This document shows positions 17,837 to 26,001 of a stretch of 64,000 bases of DNA, in pieces; position 1 is the stretch's first letter, and every line of letters starts with the position of its first letter. Below the pieces are notes generated by a model that had not been told where the DNA came from, searched no databases, and saw only the letters and a program-made list of their open reading frames with translations. Where the stretch lies: assembly GCA_035293805.1 (NCBI GenBank), contig DATGMD010000060.1, forward strand, positions 62,001 through 126,000, given 5' to 3'. The DNA is from JAJPHF01 sp035293805. Its GTDB lineage: Bacteria > Chloroflexota > UBA6077 > JAJPHF01. The position numbers and the translations under genes are program-made.

Positions 17837-18892
17837 ATGGGAAAGACCGACACGCCGCGCCCGCCACATGTCCGACGCTTCGCCGGCTGGGTCCGGCAGC
17901 GCGCCGATCTCAAGATCATCCTCCCGACCATCATCATGCTGGCCCTGATCGCCTATGTCTCCGCGCTGGCGGCCAGTCCGCAGAGCGGCGACTACATCTG
18001 GGCCATCGTGGACAAGACGTGGTGGATCGTCCTCGTGCTCACCGTTCCGTACATCGGCGCGCGGGCGATCCTATGGCACGAGCTGCTAGAGCAGCTCGAC
18101 ATCCGCGTCCCCTGGCGCCCCACGCTGGCCGCGCTCGCCGGCGGCGAGCTGGCCAAGACGATCCCAGGCGGCATCTACGTGCAGAACTACATCCTTGCCC
18201 GGCTGGAGGGCTTCGGCGAGCTGCCGGTCGTCCGCTCGTCCACCGCCACCACCGCGACGCTCGCCCTCGAAAGCGCGCTGGCCTTGCCGGTGGCCCTGCT
18301 GGTCGGGGTGCCCAACACCCCCTGGCTGCCGTGGCTGCTCGTCGGCATCGTCGCGGTCTGGCTCGCCGTGCTCGTGCTGCTGCGGCTCGTGGTGCGCTAC
18401 TGGGAGCTTCACCTGGCGGCCTGGATGCCCGTATGGCTGTGCAAGGGCCTGCTGATCGCCGACGAATTCCTGGATGCGGGCGCCGAGCTAGCGACCTGGC
18501 GTACCGCTCGGGCGCTCGTGCCCACGGCAGTCTACATGCTTGTCTATGTGGCGGACCTCTACGTGATCGCCGGGGCGATCGGCGTGCACATGATTACTTT
18601 CTTGCAGATGATGGGCATTTACGCCATCGTCGTGCTCATCGTCATTCTGGTCCCCATCCCGGCCAAGCTGGGCACCACCGAGCTCTCTGGCCTGACCGCG
18701 TTCGTGGCCTACGGCGTGCCCAGCTCCACCGCCGCGCTCATCATGCTCGGCCTGCGGCTGCTGGCCACCGGGGCGACGATGTTGCTCGCCGCCGCGCTGT
18801 TACTGGCGCTCCGCCGTGAGTTCAGCGCGCCCGCGCCGCGTGCCGAGGCCCCCGGCGACAACTTGCCGAAGGCCGCGGGTGAGCGCCAGTGA
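17837..18892 (+). CDS. Flippase-like membrane protein, paralog 2
   Basis: A 351-aa polytopic membrane protein, a tandem duplicate of the preceding gene: the two share WHELLE, VPWRPTL, GGxxxK, YVQNY, TWWI and TxVYMLVYV-type blocks in the same order and spacing. ATG 17837 lies 40 nt after the first copy, so they are probably cotranscribed. The sequences differ at many sites, so the duplication is not recent. Predicted to act in the cytoplasmic membrane on an envelope lipid; the substrate is unknown. Confidence 0.75.
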   Translation: MGKTDTPRPPHVRRFAGWVRQRADLKIILPTIIMLALIAYVSALAASPQSGDYIWAIVDKTWWIVLVLTVPYIGARAILWHELLEQLDIRVPWRPTLAALAGGELAKTIPGGIYVQNYILARLEGFGELPVVRSSTATTATLALESALALPVALLVGVPNTPWLPWLLVGIVAVWLAVLVLLRLVVRYWELHLAAWMPVWLCKGLLIADEFLDAGAELATWRTARALVPTAVYMLVYVADLYVIAGAIGVHMITFLQMMGIYAIVVLIVILVPIPAKLGTTELSGLTAFVAYGVPSSTAALIMLGLRLLATGATMLLAAALLLALRREFSAPAPRAEAPGDNLPKAAGERQ

Positions 18893-18920
18893 ACGGTTAG
18901 GTGGACCGTAGGGGAGACAC

Positions 18921-20054
18921 GTGTCACCGTCCACGAACGCCTGGCAGCGCGCCTTTTACCTGCCGCTGACCATCCTGGCCTGGCTGGCCGTGGTCGTCGT
19001 CGTCGGCTGGCTCCTGGGCCATGTGGCGACGACGCTCCTGCTGCTCGCCCTGAGTGGCAGCCTGGCGTTCGCGCTCGCCCCGCTGATCCGTGTCCTCTCG
19101 CGCCGGCTACCCCGGCCGGTCGCGATCGGCGTGGCGTACGCCGCTGGCGCGGCCGTCGTGCTCGGCGCCGGAACCTTCGTTGCCCTCACGGCCGTCAACC
19201 AGATCCTGGTGCTCGTCGCGGACTTGCCGAGCTACGTGCAGCAGCTCCAGGGGCTCGAACCGGCGGCGGTGCAGCTACTGGGGCCGTTCGGCGTCACGCC
19301 GGCCGTGTTCCAGGCCGCGGAGCACCAGGTGCTGGCCGATCTCCAGGCTACCGGCAGCCAGCTGGCCGGCCAGGTGCTGCTGCTCCTGCCTAGGGCGGTC
19401 GAGACGGTCGTCGACGTCATCGTCGTCTTGATGTTGAGCGTCTATATGGCGGCCAACGGCGCCCGGATCGCGCGCTGGCTGCGCGAGGAGACGCCCCAGG
19501 GCCAGCGGCGCCATGCCGTCTTCCTGGTCGCGGTCGTGCGCCGCGTGATCGGCGGCTACATTCGCGGGATGTTCACGCTGGCCGCCCTGATCGGCTTCCT
19601 CGTCGGCGTCGGCATGGCGGTCCTGCAAGTGCCCTACGCGATGCTGCTCGGCATGCTCGCCTTCTTCATGGAGTTCGTCCCCGTCATCGGCGTGCTGATC
19701 TCCGGCGCGGCCGCGGTCCTCGTCGCGCTCCTCATCGCCGGCTGGGGGAAAGCGCTCCTGGTGCTCGGCTACTTCGTCCTCGTTCATGTGATCGAGGGCG
19801 ACCTCGTGGGGCCTCGCATCATCGGGCCGGCGGTCGGGATCCATCCCGCGATCGGCCTGTTGGCCCTGTTGGTGGGCACCGAGCTGTTCGGCGCCTGGGG
19901 CGCCCTCTTCGCGGCGCCGGTAGCCGGCCTCTTGCAAGCCATCGTCACGGCCGCCTGGCTGGAGCTGCAGGGCGGCACCCCCCAGGCGGTCTTGCGGGCG
20001 GTCGTCGAGCACGAGGACGAGCAGCGCGAGAGCCGGCGCGAAGCGAGCGGCTAG
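18921..20054 (+). CDS. AI-2E family transporter (PerM/YdiK type)
   Basis: A 377-aa membrane protein with two N-terminal membrane segments, a soluble central stretch (about 85-150), and further C-terminal segments. GDLVGPRIIGPAVGIHPAIGLLALLVG near residue 292 is the hallmark block of the AI-2E/PerM family. Members include sodium/proton antiporters and poorly defined exporters. GTG 18921 has GGGGAG upstream. It follows the flippase pair by 28 nt on the same strand. Its stop shares CTAG with the stop of the convergent gene at 20051. Confidence 0.87.
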   Translation: MSPSTNAWQRAFYLPLTILAWLAVVVVVGWLLGHVATTLLLLALSGSLAFALAPLIRVLSRRLPRPVAIGVAYAAGAAVVLGAGTFVALTAVNQILVLVADLPSYVQQLQGLEPAAVQLLGPFGVTPAVFQAAEHQVLADLQATGSQLAGQVLLLLPRAVETVVDVIVVLMLSVYMAANGARIARWLREETPQGQRRHAVFLVAVVRRVIGGYIRGMFTLAALIGFLVGVGMAVLQVPYAMLLGMLAFFMEFVPVIGVLISGAAAVLVALLIAGWGKALLVLGYFVLVHVIEGDLVGPRIIGPAVGIHPAIGLLALLVGTELFGAWGALFAAPVAGLLQAIVTAAWLELQGGTPQAVLRAVVEHEDEQRESRREASG

Positions 20055-20416
20055 CATCGCGCTGCGGCTGCCTCCAGCCGCCGCAGCGCGGCCCCCAGCT
20101 TCGCCGCTAGCGCCACGGCCGCCTCGTCGGGCGGCGTCACCGCGCGATGGTACAGCGGCACCGTCTCGCGCTGGCGCTCGCGATACGCCCCGTACAGCGG
20201 CGCCAGCGCCAGCAGCCCCCGTAGCGCCGCCGCGTCGAGCCGCGCCCGCACCGGGCCGCCGCGCTGCACCCACCGCTCTAGCCGCCGCACCAGCCGCGCG
20301 TCCCCCTGCCCCAGCGGCCCCTGCGCCGCATAGCTGGCCGCGCAGTCCAGCCGCGCCACCTCCTCGGCGGTGAGGCGAATTTCGACGCGATGGGCCACGG
20401 AGGTAGTCACCTTCAC
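20051..20416 (-). CDS. Hypothetical protein, 121 aa
   Basis: Not recognised. The protein is helical and rich in Ala, Arg and Leu, with no signal peptide, membrane segment or cysteine cluster. The GTG start at 20416 overlaps the stop of the DUF2199 gene (GTGA), which argues that it is translated. It ends in the CTAG shared with the convergent permease gene. Confidence 0.55.
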   Translation of the reverse strand: MKVTTSVAHRVEIRLTAEEVARLDCAASYAAQGPLGQGDARLVRRLERWVQRGGPVRARLDAAALRGLLALAPLYGAYRERQRETVPLYHRAVTPPDEAAVALAAKLGAALRRLEAAAARC

Positions 20417-20949
20417 GAGCGCCCGTGGGCGCCAGGTTGCTCGTGCAGCATGATCTCGGCGATCTCCTGCACCCGCGCCATCGTGATTCCCTGGCGCTGC
20501 TCGACCGCCAGCGGATGGTCGGTCGGCTCCAGCTCGATATAGGGCCGTGTGCCGACGGGGCGAGTGTGTACGTGCGTCTTCAAGTCGATGGTTGTCGGAT
20601 ACGGGGGGAGCAGGTTGTTCAGCCAGCCGAAGTAGGGCGGCTCGTCAACGCGCTCGGGGCGGTCCCAGAGCCGGACCGCTCGCTCGAAGTTCGCGCGGCT
20701 CAAGCTGGTCCATACCGTCCAGCCGAAGGGCGTCTCCTGTCCGCGAATCGGGATCTCGATGTTCCCTCGGATGAAGAAGTGCTCGTTGTCGATGATGCAC
20801 ACTTCGTCCAGAATCCGGCACCGCTGTGCGCGCTCTGCCTCAGGCACCCACAGCACGGCATCGGGCAGGGGCACGAAGTAGCTGAGCGGCAGTTCCGAAT
20901 GGTAAGCGCCACAGCTGTGGCACGTGTAGCCCGGGACCTTCTCGGCCAT
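20413..20949 (-). CDS. DUF2199-family protein
   Basis: A 178-aa protein starting MAEKVPGYTCHSCGAYH, with a CxxC pair near residues 10-13. FFIRGNIEIPIRGQETPFGWTVW follows in the middle, characteristic of DUF2199. The function of the family is unknown; the single CxxC may bind zinc. The frame extends 18 codons upstream, but ATG 20949 begins just before the conserved cysteines. It is the first of two coupled genes with the 121-aa hypothetical downstream. Confidence 0.75.
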   Translation of the reverse strand: MAEKVPGYTCHSCGAYHSELPLSYFVPLPDAVLWVPEAERAQRCRILDEVCIIDNEHFFIRGNIEIPIRGQETPFGWTVWTSLSRANFERAVRLWDRPERVDEPPYFGWLNNLLPPYPTTIDLKTHVHTRPVGTRPYIELEPTDHPLAVEQRQGITMARVQEIAEIMLHEQPGAHGRS

Positions 20950-21157
20950 GTCGGTCCTCAATTCCTGGTTACAAGGTAACTCGGCACATGGTAAGGCATC
21001 CACGCTCCTCCAGGCCCTCCTCTCGCGCCTGCCTCCGGCTGCGCCGGACGAGTGCCCCTTCCCAATGCCTTCTCTAGTAGGGGCGCTGCTCGCTGCGCCC
21101 TGCCCGATCGCCCCCCGGCCGGGTGTTCCAGCGAATCCGGTGAGGGGAAGTCCTTCC

Positions 21158-21243
21158 CCCTCTCCCCCTGGGAGAGGGCCGGGGTGAGGGCGGCTTCCCT
21201 CGTCCCTCCCCCCTCTCCCCCTGGGAGAGGGCGGGGGTGAGGG
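21158..21243. repeat. Two REP-like hairpins (copies 2 and 3)
   Basis: Copies at 21158-21190 and 21211-21243 of CCCTCTCCCCCTGGGAGAGGG followed by a GGGGTGAGGG tail, in tandem with 20 nt between them. Same unit as at 1157, 51366 and 51410, all in the same orientation. Confidence 0.85.
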
Positions 21244-21283
21244 CGGCCGCGCTAGCCAGACCGCCAGGCCCGATCGCCTATCC

Positions 21284-21548
21284 GGCCGCGAGGCGCGCCG
21301 GAGAGCGCGCGCCGTTCGGCGCGACGTGGTCGCTTATCGTACGCCGTACACGCCTCCCACCCCGCCCGCCGCCCGCGCCCGGCCCGGGGCACCCCCGCCG
21401 GCCCGGCCCGCGGCGGGCCACCGGGGGAGTATCGTACGGCGCAAACGATGCGGCCTTCCGCGCCCGACCAGCACGCCAGATCCCGCGCCCGGCCTAGCAA
21501 TTAACCAACCGGTAAAGGAGCATCGTTTGACCGTTCCTCGGCCAAACT
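21284..21548. repeat. Duplicated 265-bp structured element, copy A
   Basis: Strongly similar over its length to 51483-51749. Conserved parts include GCGACGTGGTCGCTTATC, ACGCCGTACACGCCTCCC, GGGAGTATCGTACGG and CGGTAAAGGAGCATCGTTTG. It holds a perfect 10-bp inverted repeat, CAAACGATGC (21442-21451) with GCATCGTTTG (21520-21529). A second possible pairing joins CGCCGTA/CTCCC (21342-21358) with GGGAG/TACGGCG (21425-21441), closing a GC-rich loop. It ends 41 nt before the -35 of the operon promoter, so it is more likely a DNA element or part of an upstream transcript than a leader of this operon. Confidence 0.8.
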
Positions 21549-21589
21549 GCGCTACAACAACGCGGGCACGTCCCGCATGGTCCGGGCTG

Positions 21590-21618
21590 TTGACGGTCGT
21601 ATCCCAAGGCAGTATTCT
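21590..21618 (+). promoter_or_regulatory. Sigma-70 type promoter of the molybdenum hydroxylase operon
   Basis: TTGACG at 21590-21595, exactly 17 nt, TATTCT at 21613-21618. The predicted start near 21625 would leave a leader of about 80 nt before ATG 21704. Confidence 0.65.
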
Positions 21619-21703
21619 CCGGCGTAGGTAAGGTCGGCGGTGGTAGCCGCGTCCCCTGGGCGGCACGGACCATCTGGGGCAGCGCGGCTGGGGAGGAGGC
21701 AGT

Positions 21704-22336
21704 ATGGCACAGGAGAAGGCCAGGCGCGGGGTGTCGCGGCGCGGGTTCCTCATCGGCGCCGGGACCGGCACCGCCGCGGCCGCCGCGGTCACCAGCGGAC
21801 TGATCGGCCTCGGCGCCGCCGAGGCGAAGGTGCTCCCCCAGGTCGCGCCCGAGCAGGACCGCGCCACCATCCGGCTCCGCGTCAACGGCGTGCCCCAGAC
21901 CGTCGAGGTCGAGCACCGCGACACCCTGCTCGAGGTGCTGCGCGACAAGCTCGGGCTCACCGGCACGAAGCTCGGCTGCGACCGCGCCGAGTGCGGCGCC
22001 TGCACGGTCATCATGGACGGCGACGCCGTCTACTCGTGCAGCCAGCTCGCCGTGTTCGCGGACGGCGCCGAGGTCACCACCGTCGAGGGGCTGGCGCGCG
22101 GCGACGACCTCAGCCCCGTGCAGCAGGCGTTCGCCGACCTCGACGCCGGGCAGTGCAACTACTGCATCCCCGGCCAGATCATGGCGGCCACGGCGCTGTT
22201 GCAGCACAATCCCGCGCCGACCGTGGACGAGATGCGGCGCGGCATGTCGGGCAACCTCTGCCGCTGCGCCAACTACAACCACATCCAGGCGGCCGTGCTG
22301 GAGGCGAGCCGGCGGCTGCGCGGGGAGGCCTCATGA
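21704..22336 (+). CDS. Tat-exported [2Fe-2S] subunit of a molybdenum hydroxylase
   Basis: A 210-aa small subunit of the xanthine dehydrogenase / aldehyde oxidase family. Residues 1-38 are a twin-arginine signal (SRRGFLIGAG, then an Ala/Gly-rich stretch). The first cluster lies in CDRAECGACTV near residue 97; the second in QCNYCIPGQ near 149 and GNLCRCANY near 185. It passes electrons between the molybdenum centre and FAD. The Tat signal points to a periplasmic or exported enzyme, as in the E. coli PaoABC type, with partner subunits exported alongside. The good ribosome site is GGAGGAGG just before ATG. It overlaps the large-subunit gene by ATGA. Confidence 0.9.
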   Translation: MAQEKARRGVSRRGFLIGAGTGTAAAAAVTSGLIGLGAAEAKVLPQVAPEQDRATIRLRVNGVPQTVEVEHRDTLLEVLRDKLGLTGTKLGCDRAECGACTVIMDGDAVYSCSQLAVFADGAEVTTVEGLARGDDLSPVQQAFADLDAGQCNYCIPGQIMAATALLQHNPAPTVDEMRRGMSGNLCRCANYNHIQAAVLEASRRLRGEAS

Positions 22337-24534
22337 GCCAGGATCTCGAGATCGTCGGCCAGCCCACGCCGCGCATCGACGCCGTCGAGCGCGTCACCGG
22401 CCGCGCGAAGTATACCTGGGACGTGCAGCTTCCGGGCATGCTCTACGCCCGCGTGCTGCGCAGTCCCCATCCCCACGCCCGCATCGTCAGCATCGACACG
22501 TCGCGAGCCGAGGCGCTGCCGGGCGTGCGCGGCATCATCACCCACGAGAACGCGCAAGCGCGCTGGTCGAGCGGCGATAGCCAGCACGAGCGCATGATCT
22601 TCAACAACCCCGTCCGCTACGCCGGCGAGCCGGTGGCCGCCGTCGCCGCCGCCGACCGCCACACGGCCGAAGACGCGCTCGATCTGATCGACGTCGAGTA
22701 CGAGCCGCTGCCGTTCGTGCTGGAGGCCCGCGACGCCCTCGCGGACGACGCGCCCCAGCTCTGGGACGACGGCAACGTGGCCGGCGGCCGGCCGCTCACC
22801 TACCAGCGCGGCGATCTGGACGCCGGCTTCGCCGACGCCGACCATATCGTCAGCGCCAGCTACAAGTCGGCCTACCACAACAACGCCCAGATGGAGCCCC
22901 GCGCCTCCGTCGCCACCTGGGAGGGGCGCAACCTGACCGTCTGGACGACCACCCAGGGCGTCTCGAACGCGCGCCGCGACATCGCCAAGGACCTGAACCT
23001 GCCGCAGAGCAACGTCCGCGCCATCTGCCTCTACGCCGGCGGCGGCTTCGGCAACAAGAACCAGGCCCACGACTTCGACCTGATGGCCGCCTTGCTGGCC
23101 AAGCAGACCGGGCGCCCCGTGAAGCTGGAGTACACGCGCCACGACGACTTCATCGGCGTCCACGGCCGCTGGTCCACCGAGGTCGACTACCGCCTTGGCG
23201 CTAAGGCCGATGGGACGCTGACCGCCGTCGAGATGAAGGCGATCAGCAACATGGGCGCCTACATGAAGAGCACGGGCACCGTGGCGAGCTTCGAGCGCTA
23301 CGCCTGCCCGAACGCTCGCTCCGAGATCACCCGCGTCTTCACCAACCGCATCTCCAGCGCGAACCTACGAGCCCCCGCCTACCCGCAGGGCTACTTCGCG
23401 ATGGAGCAGACCATCGACCAGCTAGCCCACGAGCTCGGCATCAACCCGCTCGACATGCGCCTCAAGAACATCACGCAGCTCTACCAGGACAAGACGCCCT
23501 ACACCAGCAACGGGCTGGAGCAGGCGATCCGCGAGGGCGCGGCCCTGTTCGGGTGGGCGGACCGCTGGCGGCCGCCGAACGCCGACGACGGCCCCGTGAA
23601 GCGCGGCGTCGGCATGGCGCTCGGCGGCTACCCGGCGCCGCTCGGCCTCGGCAGCGCCATCGTGCGCGTGAACACCGACGGCTCGGTGCAGGTGCTCGTC
23701 GGCGTCGTGGACATCGGCACCGGCGCCAAGACGACGATGGGCATGATCGCCGCCGAGGCGCTCGGCGTGCCCTGGGACGCCATCGACGTGGTGAACGGCG
23801 ACACGACGACCACGCCGTTCTCCATCGGCGAGTCGAGCAGCCGCACGACGGTCATGACGGGCTGGGCGGTGAAGACGGCCGCCGAGGACGCCCAGCAGCA
23901 GCTTTTCCAGCTCGCCGCGCCCCTGCTCGATGCCGCGCCGGAGGAGCTGGCGGCTCGCGCCGGCGCCATCTACGTGGCCGACGACCCGACGCGCTCGGTG
24001 CCGCTGGCGCGCGTAGCCGGCAAGGCGCCCGAGGCCATCATCGGCAACGCCACCACCAATCCGGAGCTGAAGGACCTCGCCCGCGAGTCGCTGGCCGCGC
24101 ACTTCGCGGAGGTCACGGTAGACACGCGAACGGGGCTCGTGCGCGTACAGCGCTACGTCGCCGCGCACGACAGCGGCCAGATCATCAACCCGCTCACCGC
24201 CGAGAGCCAGATCCAGGGCGGCGTCCACATGGGCATCAGCCAGGCGCTGTTCGAGGAGCTAGGCTGGGAGCGCCGCACCGGTCGGCCGGTCCGGCTCGGC
24301 TTCCACTTCGCGCAGGTGCTGACCCATCTGGAGTCGCCCACGGTCCAGGTCCACTTCGTGGACAACGTCGATCCCTACGGCCCGTTCGGCGCCAAGGTCG
24401 TGGGCGAGCCAGGCATCACGGCGGTGCCGGGCGCCGTCGCCAACGCCCTCTTCAACGCGACCGGCGTGCGCGTCTACGAGCTGCCGATGTCGCCCGACCG
24501 AGTGCTTGCCGCCTTGGGAGGTCAGGACGCATGA
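22333..24534 (+). CDS. Molybdopterin-binding large subunit, xanthine dehydrogenase family
   Basis: A 733-aa catalytic subunit. Residues 20-130 form the aldehyde oxidase a/b hammerhead-like domain (VTGRAKYTWDVQLPGMLYAR). GGGFGNKN near 240 and LRAPAYPQGYFAMEQ near 345 bind the cofactor. VVGEPGITAVPGAVANALFNATG near 690 carries the catalytic glutamate. It would hydroxylate an aldehyde or N-heterocycle using water; the substrate cannot be read. Its start ATG 22333 overlaps the stop of the iron-sulfur gene and its own stop overlaps the FAD gene, so all three are coupled. Gene order FeS-Mo-FAD differs from paoABC. Confidence 0.92.
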   Translation: MSQDLEIVGQPTPRIDAVERVTGRAKYTWDVQLPGMLYARVLRSPHPHARIVSIDTSRAEALPGVRGIITHENAQARWSSGDSQHERMIFNNPVRYAGEPVAAVAAADRHTAEDALDLIDVEYEPLPFVLEARDALADDAPQLWDDGNVAGGRPLTYQRGDLDAGFADADHIVSASYKSAYHNNAQMEPRASVATWEGRNLTVWTTTQGVSNARRDIAKDLNLPQSNVRAICLYAGGGFGNKNQAHDFDLMAALLAKQTGRPVKLEYTRHDDFIGVHGRWSTEVDYRLGAKADGTLTAVEMKAISNMGAYMKSTGTVASFERYACPNARSEITRVFTNRISSANLRAPAYPQGYFAMEQTIDQLAHELGINPLDMRLKNITQLYQDKTPYTSNGLEQAIREGAALFGWADRWRPPNADDGPVKRGVGMALGGYPAPLGLGSAIVRVNTDGSVQVLVGVVDIGTGAKTTMGMIAAEALGVPWDAIDVVNGDTTTTPFSIGESSSRTTVMTGWAVKTAAEDAQQQLFQLAAPLLDAAPEELAARAGAIYVADDPTRSVPLARVAGKAPEAIIGNATTNPELKDLARESLAAHFAEVTVDTRTGLVRVQRYVAAHDSGQIINPLTAESQIQGGVHMGISQALFEELGWERRTGRPVRLGFHFAQVLTHLESPTVQVHFVDNVDPYGPFGAKVVGEPGITAVPGAVANALFNATGVRVYELPMSPDRVLAALGGQDA

Positions 24535-25502
24535 AGAAGTTTCATCACGTCTACGCCGGCTCGGTCCGCGAGGCGGTGAGCCTGCTGGCCGAGCACGGGA
24601 CCAGGGCGCGGGTGATCGCTGGCGGCAGCGACCAGCTTCGCTGGATGAAGGACCGCCTGGAGACGCCCGAGGTGCTGGTCAACGTCAGCCGCATTCCCGA
24701 CTTCGAGCGCGTCGAGTGGCGCGAGGACGGCCTGCACTTGGGCGCCCGCACGCGCATCGCCCGCCTCGCCGCCGACCCGCAAGTGCAGGACCGCTTCGGT
24801 GTGCTCGCGCAAGCCGCGGCCGTCGTCGCCAGCCCGCAGATCCGCAACGTCGCCTCCGTGGCCGGCGATTTGCTCCAGCGGCCCTGGTGCTACTACTTCC
24901 GCGAGGGCTTCCCCTGTCTGCGGCGCGGCGGCAACGTCTGCTACTCGCCCACCGGCGACAACCGCCATCACGCGATCATCGGCGGCAACCGCTCGTTCAT
25001 CGTCCACGACTCCGACCTCGGCCCCGCGCTCGTCGCGCTCGGCGCCAACATCACGCTCGCCAGCGCGCGCGGCACCCGCACGCTCGCTCTGGAGGACTTC
25101 TACATCCTGCCGGCGCAGGACGTGACGCGCGAGTATCAGCTAGAGCCCGACGAGCTAGTCACCGAGATCCACGTGCCGACCCGCTGGCTGGGCGCAACCG
25201 GCAGCTACACGAAGATCCGCCAGCGCGGCTCCTGGGACCACGGCATCGTCACCGTCGCCGCCGTGGGCCGCGTGCGCGACGGCGCGCTCGCCGACGTGAG
25301 CGTCGTACTCGGCGGCATCGCGCCGAAACCCTGGCGCGCGAAGGAGGCCGAGGACCTGCTGCGCGGTCAGCCGCTCGCCGAGTCGCTGGCCGCCGACGCC
25401 GGCGCCGCCGCCCTCGCCAACGCGCACCCCCTCTCCCGCAACGGCTATAAAGTAGCAATGGCCCAGGACGCCATCCGCGACACCGTCCTCGCGCTAGCCT
25501 GA
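24531..25502 (+). CDS. FAD-binding subunit of the molybdenum hydroxylase
   Basis: A 323-aa CoxM/PaoB-like flavoprotein. The FAD-binding motif VIAGGSDQLRWMK lies near residues 28-40 and IRNVASVAGDLLQR near 104. The next stretch, residues ~118-145 (from RPWCYYFREGFPCL to GNVCYS), carries three cysteines in the place where PaoB and 4-hydroxybenzoyl-CoA reductase subunits hold an extra [4Fe-4S] cluster. It has no signal peptide of its own, as expected if carried out with the Tat subunit. ATG 24531 overlaps the previous stop (ATGA). Confidence 0.88.
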   Translation: MKKFHHVYAGSVREAVSLLAEHGTRARVIAGGSDQLRWMKDRLETPEVLVNVSRIPDFERVEWREDGLHLGARTRIARLAADPQVQDRFGVLAQAAAVVASPQIRNVASVAGDLLQRPWCYYFREGFPCLRRGGNVCYSPTGDNRHHAIIGGNRSFIVHDSDLGPALVALGANITLASARGTRTLALEDFYILPAQDVTREYQLEPDELVTEIHVPTRWLGATGSYTKIRQRGSWDHGIVTVAAVGRVRDGALADVSVVLGGIAPKPWRAKEAEDLLRGQPLAESLAADAGAAALANAHPLSRNGYKVAMAQDAIRDTVLALA

Positions 25503-25514
25503 CCCGGTGGGCGT

Positions 25515-25558
25515 GGGGTAGGGGGGCGTATCACGATACCAAACGCCCACCCTACCCC
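25515..25558 (+). terminator. Hairpin terminator after the molybdenum hydroxylase operon
   Basis: GGGGTAGGGGGGCGT (25515-25529) pairs with ACGCCC, bulged A, CCCTACCCC (25543-25558) around a 13-nt loop. It begins 13 nt after the stop of the FAD subunit gene. No U-run follows, so the assignment rests on the stem and position. Confidence 0.6.
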
Positions 25559-25627
25559 GGGCCAGGTGCAACAGTGCTAGCCAGCGACACCCGCGCGGCC
25601 GCAAGTGAACGAAGCGAGTCGGCCGCG

Positions 25628-25722
25628 AGTCGTAGGGGCGGCTCTCGTGGCCGCCCGCGGCCTGTGGCGCGGAGCAAGTCGTAGGGGCGGGTTTCATGCC
25701 CGCCCGCGGCCTGTGGCGCGGA
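25628..25722. repeat. Tandem pair of a 49-bp unit with a GGGGCGG hairpin
   Basis: Two copies starting at 25628 and 25677, each AGTCGTAGGGGCGG, a short variable loop, then CCGCCCGCGGCCTGTGGCGCGGA. The second copy contains GGGCGGG-TTTCAT-GCCCGCCC, which also appears at 50965-50995. The rest of 25503-25831 holds nothing else recognisable. Confidence 0.75.
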
Positions 25723-25831
25723 ATACTGCAAGCGCCACTGGCCGCAGCTCCGAAGCCAGTCGACCACGCAGTCAGGAAGCAACGCGTCGTAGAGTTCCAT
25801 ATCTGCCCTAGACCTCGTCAGGAGGACTGAC

Positions 25832-25975
25832 ATGCCAGATGAACGCTGCGTCCGCTGTAACGCCCCGCTGCGTAACGGCGGCTACGAGCACATGGGCGAG
25901 CGCTACTGCTGCCTCGGCTGCGCGGAGGGCGAGGGCTGCGTCTGCGCCGACTACGTCGGCGACGACCCCGAGTGA
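25832..25975 (+). CDS. Small Cys-rich metallothionein-like protein, 47 aa
   Basis: Encodes a 47-aa protein with seven cysteines: C6, C9, C26, C27, C30, C36 and C38. The block GERYCCLGCAEGEGCVC resembles the middle and end of bacterial metallothioneins (pattern YC..xCAxGxxCxC). It likely binds zinc or a similar metal in the cytoplasm. AGGAGG lies 6 nt before ATG 25832, the best ribosome site nearby. The stop TGA at 25973 is followed at once by the region leading to the Kelch gene. It could also be a small zinc-ribbon regulator. Confidence 0.75.
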   Translation: MPDERCVRCNAPLRNGGYEHMGERYCCLGCAEGEGCVCADYVGDDPE

Positions 25976-26001
25976 TGCCACTCGAGGAGACTGAGAATCC
26001 C

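Larger units (their letters stand above)
20950..21703. other. Regulatory and repeat-rich intergenic region upstream of the molybdenum hydroxylase operon
   Basis: 754 bases without a gene. From left to right: GC-rich sequence with two REP-like hairpins (21158, 21211), the 265-bp duplicated element (21284-21548), and a consensus promoter (21590-21618). The whole layout, two REP-like hairpins then the element, is repeated at 51366-51749. Confidence 0.75.

Noticed and set aside
21158..21243. Paired hairpins that might mark an IS element or transposon ends
   Set aside because: The short palindromes occur singly or in pairs at five places without a transposase or target duplication, so a dispersed extragenic repeat is the better call.
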